Assembly: GCF_027580225.2 (NCBI RefSeq)
Contig: NC_073361.2
Coordinates: forward strand, 18,919,001-18,983,000
Direction: 5' to 3'
DNA from: Misgurnus anguillicaudatus
Taxonomy: Eukaryota; Chordata; Actinopteri; Cypriniformes; Cobitidae
Length of the DNA stretch: 64,000 nucleotides
Shown here: in pieces, positions 24,886 to 37,700 of the stretch
Layout of the letters: the number at the start of each line of letters is the position of its first letter
Numbering within the stretch: the first letter of the stretch is position 1
Program-made: the position numbers and the translations under genes
The notes under the pieces: model-generated
What the model saw: the letters and a program-made list of their open reading frames with translations, nothing else
Told to the model about the DNA's origin: nothing
The model's database searches: none

Positions 24886-25443
24886 CAGCACACATTAAAA
24901 AGCTGATATATGAAGCCTATCTACGTTTTTCTTTTCCTTATCTTGCTTAACTGTCAGCATACATAGGCTATTTTTCATTTGGCACCTGTCTTTGGTAATC
25001 TGGGTAGATGCGTTCTTAGAATAAGTGCTTTTGTCTGAAACTTTGCCAAAGGTTTCACTAATCTACAATCCTGTCGCTTTCAAGCCCAAAGCAACCATGT
25101 CCCATTATTACATTACTGCCTGCTTTGAATAACAGTCATCAGTAAAGCTGAAGGGCATGTTTCGGCACCCATGCACTCTCCTTCATGCAGCTATTCTATA
25201 GCCCCGCATGCAAATTAGGTACATGTTGTCCTCCTCAGTTCCTGGAGGACTTTGAAAAAGTTGCTTTGACAGGCAGTGTACAGAGATGTCACAACAGACC
25301 AATTGTTATTTCAGAAAAAAACTCATCCAACCGGACTCAAACATGGTACTATTAAGTAATAACCAAGTAATAACCGAGAAATATCAATTATTAGTGCTTC
25401 ACCATTAATACAGTAACATCTGCAAAGTGACAAAACGTATTGT

Positions 25444-27138
25444 AGTGACATCATAATATTCTTGATCTGGGACATTGTTAAAGGAAAACACCACTCCTTT
25501 TCAATATTCTTCTATGTTCTTACCTCAACTCAGATGAATTAATACATACCTTTTTTTTCAATGCGTACACTTTAATCTTTGTACAGCGCTTCTTGAATGT
25601 GTTAGCATTTAGCCTAGCCCCATTCATTCCTATGGCTCCAAACGATTTTTTATTTTGTGCCACCATACTTACTTGTGTAATGTAACAGTCTTTAAATAGG
25701 GAAAACATGGAAGTGTTTTGTGGCTCCTAAATTTATCCCTGTTTGGAGCCATAGGAATGAATGGGGCCAGGCCAAATGCCAACACATCCACGATGCGCTG
25801 CACAAAGACCAAAAGTGCACGCATTGAAAAAAGACAGGGATGTATTAATTGAGGTAAGAACATAAGTGACATCATAATATTCTTGATCTGGGACATTGTT
25901 AAAGGAAAACACCACAATTTTTCAATATTTTACTATGTTCTTACCTCAACTTAGATTAAGTAATACATACCTTTTTTTTTCAACGCGTGCACTTTTAATC
26001 TTTGTACAGCGCTTCTTGAATGTGTTAGCATTTAGCCTAGCCCCATTCATTCCTATGGCTCCAAACGAAAGTTTTATTTTGTGCCACCATACTTACTCGT
26101 GTAACTACTCATGTAACAGTCTGTAAATAGGGAAAACATGGAAGTGTTTGGTGGCTTCTAAATTCATCCCTGTTTGGATCACTGATCTATATAAATGACT
26201 GGATTGCGCATAGAACGCTTAACGTAACAGCGTGAGGTGAAGCCAGCACAGAGTTCGAGCCGCCATCTTGGAATACCCAATCGGCAGATGGCGTCATTGA
26301 CTTCCATTCAAAATCATGTTTTAAATTCACCCGCTTTACAGCGTATCAGTCATGCAAGATTATTTTTAGGATATGTGTACGTAAATTAACTGTTATTTCT
26401 GGTGTTATTTGCAATGTTTATGCTTAATCGGGCAGGAAAATGGATTTATAAAAAAACGTTAAGGTGAGTGTGTCTGCTGCGTTCTGTTAATGACACGGGT
26501 ATAAATAAAGTTTTTTTTGACATTCAGCTATACGGTCAGCGTTATTTCTCTAAAAAAGTTAGGTAACTTGTAAGTTTAGATAACATAAAACCAGCAAATT
26601 ATTGCATGCACATACGGTACAAAGTATGATTATTTATTTAGATTTCAGATTGAGCACGTTTGTCATTAATACTAAATATGCTGCGGTCTGTCTGCTGATC
26701 TGATACTGTAATGAAGATGAATGTATAATAACTGATTAAAAACTAAAATGTACAACTTTTAGTAAATAACTATGTACATGCTTAGGACGTTTGTGTTGTA
26801 ATAATGTACAGGGTAACTTCAGATATAAAAACGAAGACTAGTAAAGTGATGTTTTATCATTAAAATCTGATCGCGTCCATTGATTTAATAGAATGTTTGG
26901 GTATACCAACATGGCGGCGCGGTGGCTTTACAGTTGTGACATCATGCGCAATCCAGTCATTTATATAGATCAGTGGTTTGGATACATGAGAATGAATGAG
27001 GCTAGGCTAAATGCTAACACATTCAAGAAGCCCTGTAAAGATTAAAAGTGCACGCATTGAAAAAAAGGTATATATTAATTCATCCAAGTTGAGATAAGAA
27101 CATAGTTAAATATTGAAACATGGTGGTGTTTTCCTTCA
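25444..27138. repeat. Duplicated TTAAAGGAAAACACCAC fold-back MITE complex
   Basis: A block starting agtgacatcataatattc occurs at 25444-25494 and again at 25865 on, over about 51 bases including the MITE end; this marks a tandem duplication of about 420 bases. The second copy is interrupted by the hAT element at 26180-26975 and ends with the inverse terminus near 27138. Relatives lie at 43308-43546 (half) and 54933-55577 (complete). Confidence 0.7.
26180..26975. mobile_element. hAT-type element with perfect ~31-bp inverted ends
   Basis: Ends CACTGATCTATATAAATGAC and GTCATTTATATAGATCAGTG are exact inverses, and the match continues to about 31 bases. Exact 8-bp duplications gtttggat lie at 26172-26179 and 26976-26983. 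The intact ends suggest a recent insertion. Confidence 0.85.
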
Positions 27139-28583
27139 ACCTGTGTGTTCAGAGTCTATAAGAGAAACCCAGTTTGGCTCTGACACTCTCTTAAATGCAT
27201 TAAGTTATAATTTGCCATCAAAGTGGATGCGCATAGGCTGCAATTCATAATTTTAATGTTTGCTGCCTTGTTATACAGTGCGTGGTCAACAAGGCAATAG
27301 AAATGAAAACAAGGAGAGGCAGAACGTTCTTGTGGTTCAATCTGCCTCTCTTTGGCTCTCAAAGTTTGGAAAAGTTCCTGATTTCTGACTCATAGTCTTC
27401 TTCAACTCTTGCCCTCCCTGCACTGTGAGTAACTTAATTTCCACACATACTGCTGATCACCTCTATGTTGTACATGGATCACAGGAGCACCTTTTTGTAG
27501 GTTTATATTACAGTAGATTTTATGCAAATAGCTCCGTTAGAGCTCTGAAGGTTTCTTATGCATTATATAAAAGAGAAAAAAAATGTTACACTAGGTAAAC
27601 ACAAAAGTTAAAGATTAAAATTAATATGCAAATTTTGTTCACCTTGAGTCAATAAAAGGACTTCTGTACAATCAAACAAAGACGGTAACAGATTTAGTAG
27701 ATTTAAACTAAAATTGCCTCATGGCAACTGATGACCATGTGATAAAAAACATTTATCATCTTCTGAACTTTGAAACATTTTCTCCTAATGTAGGGGAAAA
27801 ACAAGTCTGAGCCTTTGAAGTGCTTGTTCATTTTTGAAGGCCATATGTTTATTGTAGTAACACCTGCTGCAAGTTAAACTAGGGGCCACAGTTGCGTTAT
27901 ACGTTTAAGGGCCATGCAGTATATAAACTGACATGAACCCTATGAATGAGGAAGTGGGACAAACAATATGCTACTGTCATTTGCTTAAAAGGTACTCAAG
28001 TGCAGATATTACTGTATTATGATTGTTGTAAAGACTGCTGTTGGAGGGATGACTAACTGAAAATCCACTTTATCCAAGAGATCAAAAAACAACAACTACT
28101 TAGTCAGTTGTACATAAGTACACAAGTGGTCTTTGCCTTTTATTATCTTATGACACTGATTTCAAATATACATGTTATTAGGTATGGTTCTCTTAATTCA
28201 CTGTATTTTACAGTTATTTATGATTGAAACATACCCAAAACAAGAGAAACAAAACCCCAGATCATTTTACACACTTATAGAAAATATTCTCCAGAGACAC
28301 AGCAATACATAGAGACAACAGGACGAGGAAGGAATCAGTGTTTCGATTTCATAAAGTTCACATTAAAAAAATAAACAGTAGTGATGTAAATAAGCATCTA
28401 AAATAAAACAAAAATATGACAAAAAAAAACCATGAGTGCAAATTTCTTTGGAGGCTGACATATATACTTTAAGACATAAATATTTTAAAACATATCAAAG
28501 ACAAATAAAACAAAGGCAGACTATTGACTTCAAGTAGATGATCCCAGGCAGCAAAGGATCATGGAAAACACACCGAGCAGCTC

Positions 28584-28704
28584 TCATTTCTTTCTCTGGA
28601 AAACATTAGCCAGCATAGCACCTGAGGTGGTCAACTGGCCCATCTTACTTAAAAACTTGGTCTTTGCGTCCTCACCCACCAGACTGGCTGCAATAGAAAT
28701 GGAC
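28584..28704 (-). CDS. relch: relch last exon
   Basis: Starts after TTTCAG completing a glycine codon. It encodes SISIAASLVGEDAKTKF, then the C-terminus MGQLTTSGAMLANVFQRKK and TGA at 28586-28584. Nearly every residue equals the human C-terminus. A candidate AATAAA on the minus strand near 28143-28138 would give a 3' UTR of about 440 bases. Confidence 0.95.
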
Positions 28705-31700
28705 CTGAAAAGAAACAACATCAAATCTGAAAGAATGTATTATGTATGACATAAGTTGCTCCATTTCTGTTTTGGACAGAATAAAGTTATATTTAGATGT
28801 GACTAGTGATGCACCGATGTATCGGCCGCCGATATTTATCGGCCGATTTTTTATGAATTTGAAACTATCAGCATATTGGCAATAGCACGAGAAAGGCCGA
28901 TACCGATTGTTTCTTAATTAACTGCATAAAGAAATCCATTATATGTAAAAAAAAAATGAGTTAATGTTGTTAATAAAATAAATGCTGAATAGCAAAAACC
29001 ACCTTTGAAAGTTGTCATGCTGTCTTATTATATTTGTTTTAGCTTAATTTGTGCCTCTCTTATTATGTTGGTCAGTTGAATGTTAATTAGATCCAATCCA
29101 TGTTCAGTAAAAAAAAACTGATGCAGAAATAAACTAGCTAATAGACCAACTGTATAGTATTGTATACAAGTGTTTAATATCGGTATCGGCCAGAAGATGT
29201 CTGTTTAAATCGGTATCGGTCCAAAAAAATCCTATCGGTGCATCCCTAGATGTGACTACCAAGAATACACCCGGAAAACGCCACCCATTGCTTGAGTATA
29301 AGCACAAATGTCTGGGTTTCCTGGTAGCCATCTCAAGTGTCCAGCCAATTATGTCCCTTCCAACAATATTTTTTTTAAATATTAGTTCCTTGAGGGCTTA
29401 AACGATGATTGAAAATTGTTGCGGAGGATGAGAAAATTGGTCTTGGACACATTTATATTCCTTATTATTGTCTCTACATTTACCAATGATCACCAAACAC
29501 CACATGTTTCTTTACTGTAAATGTTTATAGTATAACATGCACTGAAGCTTTTTATTTTTTTGATTTTTTATTTATAAATATTTCCCTGTCAAAAAACCCA
29601 AATCCAGACCTGGATGCGTTGCGGTAATGAAAATTTTTCCTTTAAATGTGGAAAAAACAACAAAATTGTTTTTATGATGTCATTTGAAACATGTGCATGA
29701 AAAGATGTTTGTAACTGTATGCTTATTATTTTGATAGCATTTACTTTTATTATCAAAATGTTTCATGACACCTCGCAAGTCTAATTTCGCGAGAATCACC
29801 CGTCTGTGTTTTAATAAATATTATTATAATTTAAAAACAGTATTATTCCGGATTCAAATTGTCCAAAAGTGCACCAAACTTCTTAGGGCCACATTAATAT
29901 GCAAGGCTTGCCTTTTCTACTACAGTAAATTCATGCTTAAATGTCACCCACCCAACTAAATATAAAAAAAGAAATCCTGGATGTCTCGTGGCAGAGCAAC
30001 CCACACGGTTTGTGAAGGGCAGATTCAACTGATATATACTGACTCTCAGTGACAGACCGAATGATAGACCTCTCTGAAGTTATAATGTTCAACCATTTAT
30101 AAATATCTTAGAAAGTCTGGGAAGAAAACCACTGCCAGCTAAGCTACTCGCTGTGAAATTAAAGAGATGCATGCTGTTAACATCACGCCACATCTTTTGG
30201 TTAAAGACTTGAAAGAGTGCCTGTGTGTTCATAAACTTAATTTATAAAACTTACCAAACAAAATCCTTTATAAGGACCTTTATAAAGAGAACTGTCCCGG
30301 TGACCATTTTTTCTGACAGTGTAGGATTGAAATCAGACTCAGTGCTAGTTTGATTGTGGTCTCATTATAATACAAGACCACTTTATTTATTTTTTTTGCA
30401 GTAATGATCAGTTAACTTTATTATATATATACTGTATAATTTATTGTCCTACATTGCAAATTTAGCTTATACCCGACTTGTAGTAAAACAATTAGATAAA
30501 TAACAGTTAAACTTGGTTAAATGAGCCCTTGCAGTTTTGCACAGTCATTTAGGTAGTGTTCCTAATGTGTTATTAGTGTAATGTGAAACATCCCCTCCAT
30601 GAGCCCACAGGCACAGTTTCATAAAAGACAGTTCGCAACAGTCATGGGGCTGAGCCAGTGGCCTGCAACGCCTGATGGGCTTGCGAGGAGTGGAGAATTT
30701 GAGTCAAACCAAAGCTGGACTCGAGCAGATAAATACGAGGAAACAAGCATGTTAAAAGCTTTCCTGACTACTATAAGATTAAGTAGTTTATTTCTTTTAG
30801 AAATTTTTATATTGAATTAAATTTACTTTGCTACCGAATGATGTTGTTTTTTGATTGAGTAACACCACACCGGCCAAGAAATGATTTAGGTTGGAATAAG
30901 AGAAGAAGAAAAACATGCTTTGTTCATTAGATTTTCCATCATAATGTAGTTGAAGCTCCATTTGAATAGAGAAAAACATATCTATTTATAAAAAGCCAAG
31001 TTTGAAGTGAAATGTGTGTCGTCTTACCCTTGCGCCTCTCCGATGCCTTTGTTCTCCAGCTTTATTTCACACTCCTTTATCATGGAATTCAGAATAACCT
31101 AAAGGACAAACAAATAAAGGAGGGGGTATTATTAGTGCATTGCTGGGAAGTGTGACCTACGCATGCACAACACGTTTCCGTGATGGTACATCAGCTGAAC
31201 ATTACCATGCCGAGGAAATAAATAAATCAGGTTATAGTGCTTAATTCTGATTGGTCAATATTTATGATAAAACACAGCTATAACCGCTGATTCTATGCAT
31301 CACTATGCAGCACCCTTGGCATGTGAAACATGTTGTTTTTTCCAAAGGAAGGAACGTGCTTATAGTGATTTTATTTAAAAGTTTTTTTTCTTTAATATAT
31401 GCATTGTGTGGTGGTAACATTTTTAAATACCAATAAAGTACTCAAGGGTAGTGCTGCATCATAAATACATCCAGTGAGGGGGTTGCATTGACTCTTTTTG
31501 AGTTTTTCTGAGTTTTACGACGTGCCTAACAACATCTGTTGCCTTGACTTTTCACGACACGGCTTACTTATGTAGACATGCATTGAGGTTGAGATGTTTT
31601 CCTACAGGCTATGTATTCTAATACCTCATGCTCCGGAGAGAGCTGCTCCATGTCAGTCCTCAAACATTTCAGTCCAGGGAGGAAATGATTCACCATGAGT

Positions 31701-34700
31701 TCTTCAGAAATAACTTAAGATTCAGAGTTAAGAAAAAACATACCTTTAAAACGTACATGTCTACTACGAGTGAAGAAATGGACTGTCACCCACGTTTTGG
31801 TTTTCTTTAACTGTTTTTTCGGTATGTAATACTCAAATAGTTGTATTTAATGATACACCCTGACCTGTACAAATAAAGGATTAACATATAGCACACAGGT
31901 GGAGTTTTTTTTTTTAAACGGCATGGGGGGCAAACCACTGCTACTTTGGGGTCTTAATTGTGGAAAGAAAATGAAACGGAGAAATATGGTGAGAAACAGA
32001 GAAGAAGCGTCTGTAGAGGTATGTGTGCTGGGAATCCTAACCAAAGGGCCGGGCTAAACTCTCTTTACTCCAACGAACAACATCACAGAGCATTTAACGA
32101 CAAATTCTGCCATCCACCCTGCAATTTAGTGTACAAAAACGGCTGTGGTTTATTTTCTTTCTTTCCCTGCCAGCGGGGTGTGCAAACATTTACGAAACAC
32201 TCGGAAAGAAAAAGAGAGAGAGTGATAGAGAGCGAATGCGATGATTGGGACTCCTGTCCAGCTTAAACAGTTGACCATTGTTCAAAAAATAAAAATAAAA
32301 AAATACAAGGAGAGAAATTGGCCACGCATATAGTATGTTCGGTATCTGTTATATAGTTGAACCTAGTGGTTGTGGTTATGGATCGCATGCCAGAGAATCT
32401 GTGAAAACTTTCAAGAAAACGTGATCACTTCTGTAATGCAATCGAATGCCGCTTTAAATTTGTTACAAAAAATTTCCCTCTTAAGAGAAACTTAAGTTTC
32501 AGAAATGTAAACCATCATCCATTACTAAAACCTACAAAAACAATCAAAGGTTTGAACGGATTTGTTGAAATGTCAAATAAATTGCTATGCCGCCGCTGAT
32601 TGTCAATAGACAATCTGATGTATGGTCCCAAAAATAGCAAGGGTTTGTTGAAATTATAAGCCGGCGAGTCGAAGTACTCCCAAAAGTGCTATTACGCCAT
32701 AAAATATAGTTCCTCTTTTAAATCCGCTTAGAAAAGCGCTACGTTTTATTTTGTACCACCAAACTTGCTCTTATAACTACTCGTCTTAAATAGGAAAAAC
32801 GTTGATGTGTTTGGTCACTTCTAACTTTATCTCTAAATGGTACCATTGAATGAATGGGGCTAAGCTAAATGCTATCGAAGCGTCGCAGCGCGCTCCAGCG
32901 CTTACGTGCACGCACACAGATGATAGAGGGCTGTATCAACAATTCTTAGTTAAGGTAATAACATATTTTAATATTGAAAATGAGTAGACTATTCCTTTAA
33001 TATTTCAGACAAAATCATAATTTTGCCGGTTCTAGGGGGGGCAGTGCCCACCCTGCCCCCCAAACTCCGCCTATGCATATTATAATGTCACTAAAGATGT
33101 TCATCAGTTTAAATGTGAAGGATAAAACAGCAGGATAAGGCGCTATAAGCCTCAAATAGTTGAGTGGCAATGTCAATTCTCTTACTCTCCACCATCTGCT
33201 GGTTATTACAAAGAGCCAGTTTGTGCAAATGAGGAAGAACAACTGTAGGAAAAAATAGAGCATGAAAATCAACACAAATACTCGCCAAACTATTTCATGT
33301 GCAAAACAGCAAATATAATCATAGAACCGTGACAGTACTGCAGCCATTGTATTACAACAGGCTATATAGTTTCTCACTCTGCAGAACCAAAAATCTTCCA
33401 CTTAGTAGGTAAACACTCTTTACTTATTAGGATATGAAGTGCTAGAAAATGCTCACATTCATCTCGGAAGCGGGGCTCTGCGTTGGGTCCTACTCTCCCA
33501 AATGTTTTGATAATTTCCATGTGCAAAGAATGCTGGTCCTGATACTGGGGGTCTTCCAGAAATGAGGCCAGCTGCATTTTCACTCTCTCCAGCAGCTAAC
33601 ACACACACATAATCAAAAAGTGTTTTATTCGACTTGTAAGGATAAGTTGATAACATCAATTTGTAGACAGATGCAAACCCATACGAAGTTTGTTGATTTT
33701 ATACAGTATGTTGACACAAATAAATAAACTAAATTAATAAATCACATAGATATGCATAAACATAAATTATATAGTCATGATAAGTGGCTAACAAGTTATT
33801 ACAAAAAGGACTACACAATGTTTGTTCGATTCATTAAAGGGATAGTTCGGCCAAAAATGATACCAAACCCACGATTCACTCACCCCGGGATGCACATGTC
33901 CATCACTTCTCAGGCAAACACATTTTCAGTTATTTTAGAAAATGTTTTAGATCTTTCAGTTATCAAAATGCAAAGCCACGGGGTCCACGACCTTCAAGTC
34001 CAAAAATTGTGCATCCATCCCTCACAAAATAAATCCAAACGGCTCCACGATGACTAACAAAGGCATTCTGAGGGTAATTTTTGTTGAAAATATCCACATT
34101 TAAAACTTCACCAACGAAAACAACCAGCCTCCAGTAATGCCACCATCCCAGTCGCGTCTGCATTCAAGATGAGAGCGTACGCAGTTTACAAAGGGTTCTC
34201 TGCTGCTGCTCTGTGCCCCCGCCTCCCGAATTTGTCATACGTCACTAAGAAAAGTACGTACACTACGCTTATACTCTCTCCTGAATACAGAGGAGTTTAA
34301 GATGGCGGCGCTAACGGAAGCTAGTTATTTTCGTTTATAAAGTTTTAAATATGGATATTTCCACAACAAAACGACGCAGACTACCCTCAGAAGACCTTTA
34401 TTTATCATCCTGGAGCCGATTGGATTTATTTGGAGAAGGATATATGCCCATTTTTTGGACTTGAAGGACGTGGACCCCATAACTTTACTGTTTAGCAACT
34501 GGAAGATATAAAACATTTTCTAAAATAACTGAAAATGTGTTCCTCTGAAAAATGATGGACATAATCATCTCGGACGGCTTCGGAGTGAGTAAATCATAAG
34601 TTTAATATCATTTTTGGCTGAACTATCCCTTTAAGAACGTAAACTTGCATTCATTTGGTAGATGTCTTATGTGGCAGCCCAACCAATTCGCATGGAAAAA

Positions 34701-37700
34701 CTACTTGCGAGGTGGCAATTTCATATAAATTTGTACAATGTAAATCCTACAAAAAGGCACGATTATTTGAAAACCGCCCCTAGAAGTATAGTCCTGTTTT
34801 TATTAGAATTGCACCGATAAATGCCGATCTACACTAATAATACGTGGCTAATAACTATTCCGAATCGCACAGCCGATATTATTCACAGCTATTTCATGTA
34901 TTACGGCTCTTGATCAGTAAGTCCTTATCGATCTGAAATCACTGTTAGTTTGAGTCATTATAACATGCATTTGAAAAAGCAACACTCGTCACACATAATC
35001 ATTATACATATTCTTTATTATCATGAAAATACCTGAAAAGGTTTGAAGAACAGCAATATAAATATATCCTTAAGCCATTTCCTGGAGCTGCGTGTGTATG
35101 GTTTTTCGTCTACAGCGCATATTGAGTTTCTGCACGAGAGCGCCCTCTGGCTTTTGGATCATCGGCCGATATATCAGTGCACCCCTACTTTTTATGCATA
35201 TGCAAAGGTCCCCGCACAGTGCGTGTGATGCAAATATTATCATCAGAATAGTTGGCCCGCACTGTATGCGCAACGCACGAATTTTGTAACCGTGCAAACT
35301 TTGTCGCGTATGCGCATACAGGAGAATGTATTACTGTATGTAACCCAGGAGATGCATTGCATTTTGTCGCAATGCGCTTGTGTACACGTACGAGTCAAAT
35401 AAACGATGCTTTGCAAGCCTGTGTGTTCGACTGGGCGCGTACATTCGTGTAGAGGGAAAAACAGACTGTAGTCCGACTGGGCCACAATCAGATCGTACTA
35501 AAACATACGAATTAGATTATACAAATTCATATGAATTTGCCACCTAATGAAATAGTTACGAAATTTCATAAGACTGTGTTGATCAGGCTGCTAACCACTT
35601 TTTAAAACCCTATTAAAGATGTAAATCGCTCTGCAGTGCCAATGTATATGGTTGATATGTGAGGTGTGCATGTCCGCCATGTGTCGCCAAGCCTTGTACC
35701 TCTTTTTGCGTTACGGTTTCCATAATTGTTCCGAAGGCGGGTATTGTGGCTATCCTCACTGAACTGAAAACAAAAAAACTATTACTGTACATCCAATGGA
35801 CGCCATACATTTCCCATTAAAATGACAAAAGATCAGAATGCAACAGAACCATGAGATACCAATCACATGAATGAAATATGTGGTAAGCAAGATGATTAAT
35901 GTCACATGATCATTCCCATGTCAGTATGAAAACCCGAACAAAACAGACAAACAAATATCCAACCCCCCCAAAGAAAGTAATACAAAATAAAACTAATATC
36001 CAACCAAGAGAATGCGGAGAGGAGACAGGATATTTGTCTTTAAAAAAATATCTCATAGCTGCGGTTAACTCACAATTCAGGACCACTGCACAAGGTAATA
36101 AGGGCTGGAGCTACTCGCTTGTCAATTAAGGCTTCGCTCATGCCTCGAAGAATCAGCTGCAAACCAGTCAGATGCAAAAGAGAGGGGGGGTCAAACACAA
36201 ATGGCCAAAAACCTAGCAGGGTGGTGCTTGGGGGCGGGGACTCTGTAGTGCTAAGGGCCGTGGGAGGGAGTGACTGGCAGCCAAACATGCCATGAGTCAC
36301 ATGTATGGATTTTTGATTGACAAACGAATGGATTGTGGAAAGCAGGCAGCTTCTTCAAGCGTGTAGTGGTTAGTGTTGCCTGAATGAAAGACGTTAGTAC
36401 ATCGAGCATGAGACAAACAAAACTAGCACGGTCTCTCAGGCCTTGGTTTCATCAGGAGAAGCAGAAGATAAAATTAATTTTCAACAACTCGAGTCATATT
36501 TCACTTAAATATTTATTCTAACCCAGTCTTTGAAAACCCAGCTAAAGCCATTTTTGTGCGTTTTACTGTTTTCTACATAAAATCCTCCTACATAATGCAA
36601 AGAACATCTTTATTATTGACTGAGTAAATAATTCAAAACACATTAATTTGGCCTGTTTTGGCTCCGCCCCATACATTAGCATCACATCCCATTGGGACAG
36701 CTAATAAAGGTGAAGCCTCCTGAGAGAACCAAGGCCGAGGGAGGTGCACGGATGAAGGAGACAGGAGGAGACTTACATTTCAGGATCACTGGAGAGAGTG
36801 ATAAGTGCTGGAACAACTCTCTGAGCTACTAGCGTTTCATTCACCCCCTTCACCAACAGCTGATTGGTCAGAGCAGGGGTGATGTCACACAGGATGCATG
36901 GAAAGAGCGAGCACAGTGTCATGGAACACCGCAGAGAGAAAGAGAGAGAGAGAAACAAAGAAATAAAAGAACAAAAAAGAAACAACGGTAACAAACTAAA
37001 AACAGCGCAGACGTACAACATGACAGAAGCCCAAAGAGGCGCTATAAAGATAAAAAATAAAAACAAAAAAGACTAAAGAGGCCAGGCGAATTTAACTAAA
37101 GCTACGACCACAGATGAGGAGAAGAGGGTTTTTTAGATGAAACTCTTTTGTCACTCCTCGAACCTTCATTACGTACATTTACACGATGGCAAGGGGGTAG
37201 GTAATGAAATGTGAGGGTTTGTTACGTAATTTCTGAATGAGACTTGCAAGCGTGCTGTGGTGCAAAGACACACGGATGCTTTAAAGCGACGACTTCAAAT
37301 ACATGTAAACATTCAGTGGTTTGATAGATATCAGGGATGAAGAGGCACAGGGGATCCTAGAGGGGGTGTGGTGAGCTTCTGAGGACATACTGTACAGTAG
37401 TAACTACCTCACAAAAAACAATAACATTTTAAATACATCATATCTACAATAACTTGGCTGTCTGACATTGCAAAATATTTATAATGCTAAACATTTGACT
37501 GGTCAAGATGACTGACACTTTTCATAAATCGGCATGATACCTCTTATCGTAGGTATTAAACCTAGTGAAAAAAATTACTGAGGTCATTTTTTATTTATAT
37601 GTTTGGCAGATGCTTTTATATAGTGACTTACATGGCTTTCAAGCTATGCAGTTTTGTGGGAGTCAAACCCATGGGCCGTGACTTTTGCATTGTTAAAGGG

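Noticed and set aside
29134..29331. Minus-strand frame starting MATRKPRHLC as a gene
   Set aside because: It begins in a dispersed transposon and runs into a hAT MITE; no protein family recognised. Kept only as a clue to the history of the transposon family.
33126..33129. GT donor three bases upstream as the normal splice site of the relch exon
   Set aside because: Sequence GTTTTATC is a poor U2 donor and deletes a conserved Cys, whereas the U12 signals fit exactly at the TT boundary. It remains a testable alternative.
36864..37076. Lys/Glu-rich + strand frame beside the relch alternative exon
   Set aside because: It covers intron sequence with a (GA)n tract; composition alone explains it.
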